This document shows positions 1-10,739 of a DNA stretch of 64,000 nucleotides, piece after piece (position 1 is the stretch's first letter; each line of letters opens with the position of its first letter). The translations under genes were made by a program, and so were the position numbers. The DNA is from Cucumis sativus (lineage: Eukaryota; Streptophyta; Magnoliopsida; Cucurbitales; Cucurbitaceae): positions 7,254,001 to 7,318,000 of the forward strand of contig NC_026655.2 in the NCBI RefSeq assembly GCF_000004075.3. The letters are read 5' to 3'. The notes under the pieces are model-generated. The model ran no database searches. It saw nothing but the letters and a program-made list of their open reading frames with translations, and was not told the DNA's origin.

Positions 1-904
1 TTTTCTAATTCTGAATGGATGTTGAGATGGATATATATACTATATTTTATCTTTTTAACATCACTGATAACTGATAATAAAAACAAATGTTAAATAAAAG
101 CAAAGCATACAGAAAGTTCTCTGCACAAGTCGACAAAAAATTTTGCCATTTTTATTTTGTTCATTATTGCAAATTTTCTCATTACGTTTCATTTCATAAA
201 CTGCAATTGAGTTGTTGGGTTTTGATTTGATTAAATCCAGAAGAAATCATTTTGTTCGTATGCATTACAAATTAAAGCCCAGACTCCATAATAACTTATG
301 GGCCTTCTTTGTAGAGGTATTGTGTGGACCTTAGTTTGCCAGCTTCTCTTGTTGGAGTTCCGAGTATGTTCATCAGGTTGATAATTGAGTTATGTTGAGT
401 GCAGTTAGTAAATATTAAGTTTTACGAACATAGTAAATTTAGAATCAATTTTTAAAATCTATGGTGAAGATTCTAGTTTAGTAGAGTGAGTAATTCATGT
501 AGTAGTGTCTAGTTGAATCATGGGAAGTTCTAGTAGTATACATTGAGGTCCTAGGTAGTAATGGAGGGCTTGTGGAGAAGAACTTCGTTTCTGCCATGAA
601 TTTTTTAGCAGTATCATGAAAGACCTTTAGAGAATTCATAGATAAGTTTAAAGAGGAACATTGGACATGTGTACTGGTCCAATGTACTAGTCCAAGTGCT
701 GTCTAAACTTCCAATGGATAATACACGAAAGAGTTAGTGGTAATTAGTAGTCAAGCGGGTGAACTGTCAAAATTAATGTCATTTCAAGTAGTGATATATG
801 GTAAGGGCTCGAAGAAGAACATCTCAACAATTTTATGAAATATTAAGGAGAAACAGTTATGAGATAAATGTTTAACGGAGGAAACTAAGTTTATATAAGT
901 GATA
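1..904. other. Gene-free left edge
   Basis: No reading frame here looks like a real gene. The longest frame, on the minus strand at 784-1020, is AT-driven and resembles no family I know. The one regulatory-looking element is a pair of GCCCA/TGGGCC motifs at about 277-305, the type bound by TCP factors in plant promoters, but no gene lies beside it in the window. It could belong to a gene left of the window. Confidence 0.5.
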
Positions 905-1114
905 GGATTTAATGATGATAAACTTAATTTGAAACATGGAATGCACACACCCATCAATTTAGATCTACATATATGGTCAACAAAATGAAAATGTTGACAA
1001 CTTTTGTAGAGAAAAAACAAAAAGTAAGATTCATATATGATAATAATACATGAATATGACCATTATCATTTTAGGAATTATTTCGGCACGGTTGAACATA
1101 TAGCAAATTAGATT

Positions 1115-1320
1115 TAAAATAATTAAATTTGTAACAATATTTTAAAAAAATTACAAATATAACAAAATTTATTAAAGTTTATCAAACATAGACTTTATTG
1201 CAAATATTAGTCGATCACCGATAAATCATAAAAATTTATCAACAATAAAAATCTATCATTAATAGATTTTATTATATTTACATTTTTTTTAAAATGTTGT
1301 TATATACTTAATTATTATTT
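1115..1320. mobile_element. MITE-like element with long terminal inverted repeats
   Basis: The left arm at about 1121-1163 (core caatattttaaaaaaattac) matches the reverse complement of the right arm at about 1271-1313 (core aaaatgttgttatatactta) with few mismatches over roughly 40 bp. The interior is AT-rich and non-coding. A worn homologue sits at the same place in copy 2 of the surrounding duplication (about 3335-3460), so insertion came before duplication. Length and structure fit a non-autonomous DNA transposon. The superfamily cannot be told because no clear target-site duplication is visible. Confidence 0.6.
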
Positions 1321-1943
1321 CTAAAATTGTTAACCATTATAACTACTTTTTTAATGATTAAAATACGAGTCTAATTGTTAAACTTTGAAATTTGTTTCTA
1401 TTTGATTTGTTAATAACACAAAATTGTTTGATAGGTCTCTAAAGTCTAACTTTATATCTAATAAGTCAATGGCTTTACAAATATTTAACACTTAAACTTT
1501 TAATTTTGTATCTAATAAGTTACTCGTTATATATTTAAAATTTAAAAAATAAATTGATGACTTGGGTAATATAGATTTATATTTTTTATGGCTAATAAAA
1601 TCCTACAAAATATCATTTTGGTACCTAGTAGATATCTAAGATTGTTTTAAAAAAAGATATTGAATTGCTAGATGTCTTCATATACACAAAATTTAAATTA
1701 ATTCAACCTACACTTGAAACTTTGAAGATTTGTTATATATTTTCTAAAAGTTTGAGGAAACCTTGTTAAATACATCATAGAAATTCTCAAAATTTATTAA
1801 ATACTTTTAAATTCTAAATATAATGTTTGAAATATACTCTTAAATGTTTAATTTTAAAAAAAAAATGTCAATCCTAAGTTAGAGTGGTTTACAATAACAT
1901 AAAATAAATTAATTTTTATTATAAGAGTTTAAATAAAGGTGAT

Positions 1944-2649
1944 TGTTGAACCAGAAATGTCAGTCAATTAAACCTTATCACGTTATCACAAAAAAAATTA
2001 TGATGATTATAATTTGATAAGATTTGAGTAATTAAGTTTTATCATAATCAATCCAATTCAAGATGTATATAAAAAAATTGGGCCAAAAAAGATAATAGAC
2101 TCAAACCAAAGTCCAAGCCCAAGTCCAATCCGTATATGGACTCTAAGTCCAAGTCCAACAAACACATGTGTCTACGTTCAAGGTCAGCCAGCATATGAAC
2201 CCAAAGTCTAAGCTCAGCAAGCAAATGGATCCTAAATCCACCTAAGCTCATAAAAAATTTCTATAAATAAAGAGATTCCTATTCATTTAAGAGAGTTTTT
2301 TGTTGAAAGAAGAATCGGAGCTTTCAAAAATTGAAATTTCAAACTTCTAAAGCTCTCAAGACGTGAAAGTTCTTATCAATATTGAGATTATCATCTTCTT
2401 AAAGATTGAAAACTTAGAATATTAAACATTTCTTGAATTCTATAAAATCGAAGTTCAAATTTACTTGTAACCATAACTTTCTGAAGATTGAGAAACTAAA
2501 AGTTCTAAGAAGTTTAATTTGTATTCAAGAGAAAGTATTAAATAAGTAAATATTAAAGATTGTATCCACGAAATTATAAATTAATATACAAAGTTGAATT
2601 TCATAAATTAAATTTCTCTAAAAATATTGTGTGAGCACTACTTAGTTCA
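1944..2649 (+). mobile_element. Probable solo LTR (about 706 bp)
   Basis: This segment is present in copy 1 of the tandem duplication and absent from the matching point of copy 2. It begins TGTTGAACC and ends TAGTTCA, giving the TG...CA termini of LTRs with a short inverted ttgaac/gttcaa. It contains a TATA-like ctataaataaag at about 2261-2272, followed by a purine-rich leader, as in a retrotransposon promoter and R region. No gag or pol frame lies on either side, so it is either a solo LTR or a fragment. A clean 5-bp target duplication is not visible. Confidence 0.45.
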
Positions 2650-3821
2650 ATGAACGTCATTCATGCATCAAAGAAAACGTTGAACTTAAAGAGTTTGAAG
2701 ACATGAAAAATGACATCTTCTAGAGGTACCAAAAACAAAAGCAGACAACACATTAACCCAAAATTTCCAACTTCTACAAATCAACTTTTTCATGTGTAGA
2801 AGAAAATGTAGAAAATATCTATCCTCACTCTTTTCCAGTCAAAAGTTTGTCTTCCAAACTTGGAAATTCATGCTTACATGATGTCCCTCAATTAAACACC
2901 CAATTATATATATATCTTCTTTTTCATTACATACATACATACATTAGATTGCCAATTTTCCTTTCATTATCTTTTGCACATTTTTCATGGCACTTGAATT
3001 ATTTTTCCTATAATATAGCTTTACTATTTATTATATTGATTCACTTTTCTACGTTAACATGAGCTAAACTTAATCCGGCTCTTTCATACCTGTATGCTTT
3101 TTACTATGACCATAGATACTCAATTCTAATGATGATAAACATAATTGTAAATAATTGTAAATTTTGAATATTTTTTAGATAACTAAACATATATGGTCAA
3201 CAAAATGAAAATGTTGGACCCTTTCAAGAGAAAAACAAAAAGTATGATTCATATATGATAAGGATATGATCCTTCATCGTTTGTATCAATTATTTTTAAT
3301 AAAGATAGTTGAAAATATAGTAATTAGATTCAAAATAATTAAGCACATAATAACATAATTTTAAAAAATTTAAATATAACTAAATTTGTGAAAGTCTATT
3401 AATGATAGTAATCTATCTGTTATAAACAATATTGCTATATAATTAACTATTATTCCTACCAATGTGAATGATTATGACTAAACTTTCAAATTTGTTTCTA
3501 TTAGATTTTTTAATAACTCAAGATTGTTTGATAGATCTTTAAAGTTTGACTTTCAATCTCATAAATTTGTGATTAATAGATTTTGTCTATATTTAAAGTT
3601 TTAAAAAATAAATTAAAATGTATTAGACAATATAGATTTATATTTTTGTTTATGACTAATAAAATCCTAGAAATTTTCATTTTCGTACCTAGTATATCTA
3701 TGATGTTTTAAAAAAAGAAATATTGAGTAGCTCAATGATTTCATAAACATAAAATTCAATATAAACTTCAAACTTTGTACATCTGTTATATATGTCTTAC
3801 AAGTCGTATTAGAAAGGTTAA

Positions 3822-4440
3822 TTTTCATAAATATAACAAAACACTATAATATTTATCGACCCACGTAATAAAATTAAAAAGTCCATGAAGTAGACTATTT
3901 TTTAAATATTTCAAGTTTATCCTTCAATTCCTTTTTATCTCTTTTTTTTGCAATTTTTTTGTTTCATCTCCATGTCTTTTTCTCTTTCTTCTTCTACAAT
4001 TTATTTTCCAAACGGTTATTCAAATAGTGTACCTAATATTTTTTTTTTTCAAACAGTTGTTTGGTTCTTCAATATCGTGTACAAAAATAGTCAAAACCTA
4101 AACAATCGTGTATAAAAAATATTTAGGTAGCAAAAATCTAAATGACCACGTACCTAATATTTTTAAAAAAATCTCAAATCTAAACAAATCTTGAAATGAT
4201 CGGGTAAAAAAGAATCTTGAAAAAAAAATCTATTAGATTTGGGTAGCCAAATCTAAACTATCAAATCTAAACGATTATATAACAAAGAATAGTTAAATTC
4301 AAACAATCGTGTAACAAAGAGTAGTCAAAATGAAAACAATCGTTTATCAAATATATTACACACGTTAGGTACCAATTAACATCGAGACGTTTTTTTGTAT
4401 TTTTTATTGTAAGTTTGTGGGTAGGTTTTTTCTGGTTTTG
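3822..4440 (+). mobile_element. Dispersed AT-rich element, copy A (TIR-like ends)
   Basis: This is an insertion present only in copy 2 of the tandem duplication. It starts with cataaatataacaaaacact and ends near ggttttttctggttttgaaa. Its reverse complement can be followed through 36,030-36,530, including aaatataacaaaacacta and the gagacatttg/gagacgtttt zone near the other end. The other copy ends with ggtttgttatatttttt, which is the reverse complement of the start, so the element carries TIR-like termini around AAATATAACAAA. There is no coding capacity. It contains several atcgtgtaca/aatcgtgtat-type short repeats. Confidence 0.55.
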
Positions 4441-6648
4441 AAATTCTTCTATAAATATTAGAAAACCTGAAAACTTAATAAATACTTTTAAATTCTAAAT
4501 ACAAAGTTTGAAATATATTCTTAAATATTTAATTAAAAAAGATGTTATCTTAACAAAAAGTTAGCTATAGAGTGTTTTTGCAATAATTGAAAAAAAAAAA
4601 AGTTTTGATGAAAAGAATTTAAATAAAAGTGATATATATACATCCTTATTTTTTAATCTATATTTGGTGAATGTTATTTACCCATCAAAGAAAACAACCC
4701 TAAATTCTTTTTAAAAAAATTGAAGACATGAAAAATGCTATCTTCTAGAAGTATATATAGCCCAAAATTTCCAATGTCTACAAACCATTAACTTTTTCAT
4801 GTGTAGAAGAAAATGTACAAAAGATATCTCCTCCCTATTTTCCAGTCAAAAGTTTGTCTTCCAAACTTGGAAATTCACTCTTACATGATGTGCCTCAATT
4901 AAACACCCATTGTATTTACATCTCTTCTTTTTCATAACATATATTATATAAACTACAATTTAATAGATTGCCAATTTCCCTTTCATTATCTTTTACACTT
5001 ATTTTAAGTGTTACATTAAAAAGTTTGAAACTTAGAATCATATTCACTTTGCACCCTTCTTTCTTTAATTATTAAATTTGGGTTCAAAAGATTTATTATT
5101 TTTTCATTAAATAAAAAATGAAAACATTCCAAAATATAAGTTTAAATAGAGTTAATAACAAAAGCAAAAACAAAAAAAAAAAAAAAAGTTGAGAGAGACA
5201 GAGATGATGAACAAAGTCATGTAAGACATTTACAAACTTTAAAGGGGTTGACATTCTTAAAACTTAAAGCAAATAATTTCTTGGACGGTCGAGATAGAAA
5301 ATGAAAGATAGAGAGAGAGAGACAAAAAATTGGCCTTTTCTCTATTCATATTTATCCCATTTCTCTTCATTAATTTTCTTTTTCATTTTTCCTGTCGGCT
5401 AAGACTCAATAAATTTCAGCCCCCACCAAATTTTGCATGGGACAGAAATTAAATTGTTTGAATTCTTCATTAATTTCCTTAGGATCCAAAGTTAATTAAA
5501 CAACGAGTTTTCTCTTTTTCCTTTTTTAATTTTATTTAACCTTTTCCCTCTCTTCCTTTCATGACGACACAATGACATATTGCTTACCTTAGAGATTATC
5601 TTTATATCATATACACTTTCAAAAGCCCAACATGTAATATTCACATTAACAAATACCATACATGCATTATGATTTGTGAGTTAAAAGCACATAAAAACAT
5701 ACGTCAAATATTCTTAGATTCATATGGAATATATCTCTTCAATATCAGGGTGCAAAATGTTAATCTTGATAATTGTTATGATATATAGCCCCAATTACGT
5801 ATTATATTTTAAATGTAGTATGAAGAGAAAAAAGGATAATGTTAAAAAGAAAACAAAGGAAAAATCCAGAAGAGGGATACAATTATTAGTGAGTTCAATT
5901 ATGAAGAAGAGGGTTGAAAATTTGAAATGGTGCAAATAATTAGACAGAAGGCAGCCGCAATACAAGAGATAAAATACCTAAACAATTGGTGGAGATTTAT
6001 TTTAGCAATTAGAAGTGATTGTCATTAATGTTGGTTCGTACAAAATATATATGCATGTTCATGCATGTTCACATTGTCTACCAATCATATGATATTCTAT
6101 TCGTCCAACTTTTGCAACCCACTTGTAATTCTTACTCTATTTCTATTCATATTTTCATTTTTACTTTTCAAAATCTCTAGGGAATAGGGAAACTTTTGTT
6201 TTTTTTTTTCTGCAAATTTGTTATGTGAAGTTGACTTTTAAATTAAGTTTTACTAGCTATATCTTGTAAAAGTCAGAATACAAAATTGTCTCCCATGGTT
6301 ATTTATTATTTTGGTCTTATAGAAGAAAGTTTGAATAGTCGTCCAAAAATTCAGTTGATTTACTTTTGTTTAATATATTGAACTATTGTTGGTATAGTAT
6401 GGCAAGTAGTTTTAAATGTGAATGTGAAATAATATCTATTATATTGTATAGTTTTCAAGAAGCTATCAATTAAATGATGGTAGAGTGCTTAACTGAGCCA
6501 ATGTGGTGTTTGTTGAAGCTACTCCAACGCTCAAGTCAAAATGTTGTCTAATCGTTAAGTGTGTGAGTTTGGAGAATTCAAAAAAAAAAAAAAAAAATAG
6601 TTAGATAACCGAAAATATTATATACCCTACTTCTTTCTTAAAGACAGT

Positions 6649-6792
6649 ACTTTTTGTTTGGTATATCTGAACTTTTAGAAAAGTAACAATTTAGTCTCTT
6701 AATCTTATTGTGTAACAATGACTTTTTGTTTGGTATATCTGAACTTTTAGAAAAGTAACAATTTAGTCTCTTAATCTTATCGTGTAACAATG
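6649..6792 (+). repeat. Near-perfect 72-bp tandem duplication
   Basis: The unit actttttgtttggtatatct at the start and tgtaacaatg at the end occurs at 6649-6720 and again at 6721-6792. The two units differ by a single base (cttattgtg versus cttatcgtg). There is no reading frame across it. The low divergence suggests a recent event, so copy number may vary between accessions. Confidence 0.9.
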
Positions 6793-7756
6793 ATCTGTCA
6801 ACCTTTTCATTAATTATATTACATGATAGACTTAGTCACTATAAACTCACTATAATAATCTTAAATTATGTTTATTATATTAAAATATATATATGTGTTC
6901 AATTAACTTGGATATATATTGTAAGTGTTAGAAGCAAATAATATTTCATATGGATTAACAAATAAAATGATCCACAGTAAAATTTAATTTGTAGAGATAA
7001 TGTTAAGGTTCTAAATCATTTTCATCATAAAATTAAAGTTTTCATTTCTTGATTAGGTTGAACTATATATACGTCACATAGGTAGAGTGGATATACGCAA
7101 GATACTTGAATAATATTTATTATAGTAATTAAATCATTTGTGATTACAATTATGTTCTCTTAAACCACTTTTTTCTCTTGCCATTGAGATGAAAAATTAA
7201 AGTAGGTAGTAAATTATATATGCTTAGCTAGTAATAGCTAGGTTTAAAACTAATTCAATCAAGTTCAAATCTTGATGTTTTGATCTTCTTTTGATAATAT
7301 AATGTGTGAAATGAATGAAAGTGTTGATATATATCTCATTCAAATGAAATACATATGAATATCCAAGGTATGCACAATATCTTGTTCCATGCATTGTCCA
7401 ATTATATCTATAAATTCAAATTTCAACCTAGGTGAAAGAAATGAAGGTAAAACACAACAAGTAGTTGAAGAGGGTCCACTCCTTTTCATGATGAACAATA
7501 ATCATAATTAAAGCTTATTGTTAAGAAAAGATTAGTGAATGAGGGTGTATTTTGTTAGAGAACTGAAGTAAATCAATTGCTCCTTTTCACATTTGCAACA
7601 AATGAAAAGTCAAAAAAGCTTTGTATTATTAATATATTGTTATTACATTGACTGAGTTCAAAGTGGATAAGGTGATGGATCCATGAGGGTTAACGGGTAA
7701 ACGTAAACCCGAATTCGTCAACAAAAGAGTGGGTCCCTATCTATGTATTATTGAGA

Positions 7757-7782
7757 CCCACGTGTCCGAATACGGTGACGTA
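7757..7782. promoter_or_regulatory. ABRE/G-box plus TGACGTA cluster
   Basis: CCCACGTGTCC at 7757-7767 is a strong ABRE-type G-box, and TGACGTA follows at 7776-7782. Both are bZIP-type core motifs. No gene start is recognised within 1 kb on either strand, so any regulatory role is inference. Confidence 0.35.
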
Positions 7783-9126
7783 GGATTCATTAAGGTCGCG
7801 GTTTTGAGTTTCTTTAAATAATAATAAATATAAAATGGGGTTTGAAAGAGACAAAATAACACAAGAGCCATGCCATGATTTTCAATAAAGCATTTAACCA
7901 TCTCTTCCCTTTGTGGTTCCCACCGTAGAAGTAAACCTCTATGTTCAAGACACGTACTCTTTGACTTTTTCCATTCTTAAATACATTAATACAATACATT
8001 ATTTATCATAATAATCCCCATGTATTCTTTAATATATATACATAATAATCCCACTTTTTACTATTACTAGGAAACTCAACACATAGTTCCCCAAACTGCC
8101 CTGCATCTGACACCTGTCATCACCGTTTCCTTTTACTCACTGCCACCTCCACCTCCACCCCTTGTCTCTTTGCCGGAATCCTGGGTTTTGGTCTCACTTA
8201 CTGATATAATTACCTTTTGTTTTATACATTTATATTTTTCTTTTATGATCACTTGTTGGAAAAGTTATATATATTCGGCCTTATTTAGTCTAAAAGAAAA
8301 AAGAACATGGAGTTCATAACTTTTAGAAACAAATTTGTACATCTCACGAGGTGGTATGGAGCCGTACAGGTCATTGGTCAACCAACAATAAATCCAGATG
8401 ATTGTCAAACCCATTTGACGTAAATTGAGTTTGTGGTAGTTTTTGCTTTTGTTTCTATAACAATGAATAATTATTAGCTATACGTTTATACCACACATCA
8501 TTTTTTTTTTCGTTGAAAATTAAAAAACAAAAATTTGCATCAAAGTCACCTCCCTTGTTTCTAAGTTCTTGAATTAAATAAATAAAGAAAAAAAGTCATT
8601 TTTTTAATATAACTTTTTCATTCTGTAATTACTAAGGTAGAATTAGACGAACCACGTTCATGTTCAAAGGAAAATACTTACCCATTGTTGAATTAATTGA
8701 TTAGTAATAAATACGTTGCGTATAGACTTTCAATCCAGATATCGATTTTTTTAAATTATCAATCGATCAAAAAGCTTAAGTTTCTAACCGATTAATATTC
8801 TCCAATAAAATTAAATTATGAAAAAATATCAAAACAAGTAGGAATCAATATTGAAGGACTTTGAACTGAAAAAATCAAATTATTTTGATATCATCTTAAA
8901 TTATCTAGCTTAAGAAATTTAATATAATAAGGCAACTCAAATATTTTTATAGATGAAAATTTGAACTTAGAGAGAGGGAACTAGAATCTGGGCTCGTTTG
9001 TGAAAGTAAAATGTTGGTCCATGCACAAAGTACTAAATGACAAGGAAAATAACGAAACAGAAAAAGATAAATAAAAATCAAATTCCGCAGATTTATTTGA
9101 TTTTTTTTTTAACATTACACAATACA

Positions 9127-10337
9127 TTAAATGAAAGGTTCATCAAAGATATCAGAGATTTCAAAGTTCAAAATCTGGCTACAATAACTTTCTCTCTCAT
9201 CTTCAGTTGGACTAGTGAAATACGTAGAGTTTGAATTCATCTGTGTAGGACTTGAAGAACAAGGAGAAGATAAAACCGAACCCAAACTAAAGTTATTACC
9301 GTTACCGTTACCGTTATGGAAATTAAAAGTTGCCGTTTCATACGAATTGTCGACCGCTATGGCGCCTGCTTGTTGTTGCTGATCCAACCCACAATACTCA
9401 AATGATCCCGTCGCCAAATCAAAGTTATTAAGCTGACCATTTCCCCACTGATCATCATTTAATTCACTAGCTATATTTGGTTCCACCACTTGTGAAGGGA
9501 ATTGAACAATTTCTTGCATAGGAACTTGCATTTGTAGCTGAGGATTAGAGAATTGAATAGTAGCTGTAGTAGTGTGGGAAGAATTTTGTGGAGAAAAGCT
9601 TGGATTTTTACGTTCAGAAGACATTAATGAAGCAGCCAACTTAAGAAGCTCTGGATTCACTAATGGCTGAACTCCAAGCAAGCTTGAAAGGTTCATTTGT
9701 GAAGAGTTGTAGAGTGTAGAACGTAAAATTGAAGACAAATCTAGAAGATCAAGACGTGGACTATGTGTAACTGGATCAATTCCCATTCTTAGTAGCCTCT
9801 TCCTTATATGAGTATTCCAGTAATTTTTTATTTCATTGTCGGTCCTTCCTGGTAATCGAGTAGCAATTGCAGACCACCTAAACAAAACCCAAAATCCATT
9901 TAGAAAAAAAACCACTTCTTTTTAAGTTGATGGGATATAGTAAATTTAACAGAAAACTTACTTGTTACCAAGAACACTATGGAGTTGAATGATGGTTTCT
10001 TCTTCCTCAAATGAAAATCTCCCACGTTTGATATCGGGTCTAAGATAATTTGTCCATCTCAAACGACAACTCTTCCCACATCTTTGGAGCCCTAAAAGTT
10101 TCCAAATATAGAAAATTCCAAACATCAGTACAAGAAAAAGATTGGATTGTTAATAAGTATTTATAAGTTAATTGAAAGCAATAACAAGTAGGGTATGAAA
10201 GTACCTGCATTCTTAGGAAGAGTCCTCCAGTTTCCATGTCCATTTTTCTGAATATAATCAATCAATTTCTGATCTTCCTCAGGTGTCCATGGGCCTTTCT
10301 TGAGCCCATTTTTATCACAACAAGGTGTTCTTCCCAT
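9127..10337 (-). CDS. R2R3-MYB transcription factor, subgroup 11 (MYB41/74/102-like)
   Basis: A nuclear DNA-binding regulator of 337 residues. The exons on the minus strand are 10337-10205 (133 nt), 10091-9962 (130 nt) and 9877-9127 (751 nt), the classic 133/130 R2R3-MYB exon pattern with GT-AG introns. The protein starts [18 protein letters not shown]2 covers about residues 14-61 and R3 about 67-112, ending in [16 protein letters not shown]. Directly after R3 comes [19 protein letters not shown], the signature of the MYB41/49/74/102 group, and the C-terminal half is Gln/Asn/Ser-rich, as expected of an activation region. The bHLH-binding motif of R3 is not evident. Family members respond to ABA, osmotic stress and wounding and can promote suberin or cuticle genes; that role is carried over from the family. 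A TATA box at about 10465-10475 and two ACGTGTC motifs upstream fit ABA control. Orthology among MYB41, MYB74 and MYB102 is not settled here. Confidence 0.95.
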
Positions 10338-10464
10338 ACTAAAGAAAACTGTCCTTTTTCTCAGGTTTACAAGTAACCTAAAAATCTGGATTGGTTTAAG
10401 GAGAGAAGAGAAACAGAAAGAAAGAAAGAAAAAGAAGACAATTGGGTCCTATTGGAAAAGAGAT

Positions 10465-10475
10465 GTATATATATA
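10465..10475 (-). promoter_or_regulatory. TATA box of the MYB gene
   Basis: On the minus strand this reads CTATATATATACA, about 130 bp upstream of the MYB start codon at 10337. Position and sequence suit a plant TATA box with a leader of roughly 100 bases. Confidence 0.55.
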
Positions 10476-10574
10476 GACAAAGTCATAAAGCAAAGAAGAA
10501 AGTTTAATTAATGAAGAAGATTAAGGGTTAAATTTGATGGATTTGGTGGCCGCCCTTTGTTAATCAAAAATGGG

Positions 10575-10738
10575 TACGTGTCCTCTCTTTTTGAACAATA
10601 ACACACAATACACACAACCATATATGTATGTATGTGTATATATATTTATGAAAAGAAAGAAGGCACTAATGAAAATCTCTCCTTTACAGCCATGCTGATT
10701 GTGATTATTACTCTCACTCACCCTCCCACGTACGTGTC
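10575..10738. promoter_or_regulatory. ABRE-type motifs in the MYB promoter
   Basis: TACGTGTCC occurs at 10575-10583 and CACGTACGTGTC at 10727-10738, about 240 and 390-400 bp upstream of the MYB start. ACGTGTC is the core recognised by ABF/AREB bZIP factors, which matches the known ABA and osmotic induction of this MYB subgroup. Function is inferred from sequence only. Confidence 0.45.
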
Positions 10739-10739
10739 T

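Larger units (their letters stand above)
905..5000. repeat. Tandem duplication of about 2 kb (copies 905-2985 and 3125-5000)
   Basis: Two direct copies can be aligned by eye. The stretch at 965-1060 (tatggtcaacaaaatgaaaa and what follows) recurs at 3187-3265. The stretch at 2660-2980, with catgtgtagaagaaaatgta and a run ending in cattatctttt, recurs at 4680-4997. The stretch at 1790-1943 recurs at 4470-4633. The copies differ by many substitutions and by two large insertions: about 700 bp present only in copy 1 (1944-2649) and about 600 bp present only in copy 2 (3822-4440). No gene is seen in either copy, so this is duplicated intergenic DNA. Confidence 0.85.
5001..9126. other. Intergenic AT-rich DNA upstream of the MYB 3' end
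   Basis: No credible coding region is seen. Short frames such as that at 5724-5939 are low-complexity. The stretch holds purine microsatellites (gagaga at about 5308-5322), the 72-bp tandem repeat annotated separately, and an isolated promoter-like cluster at 7757-7782 consisting of an ABRE/G-box CCCACGTGTCC and a TGACGTA motif. The last few hundred bases before 9127 should include the 3' UTR of the minus-strand MYB gene. Confidence 0.5.
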
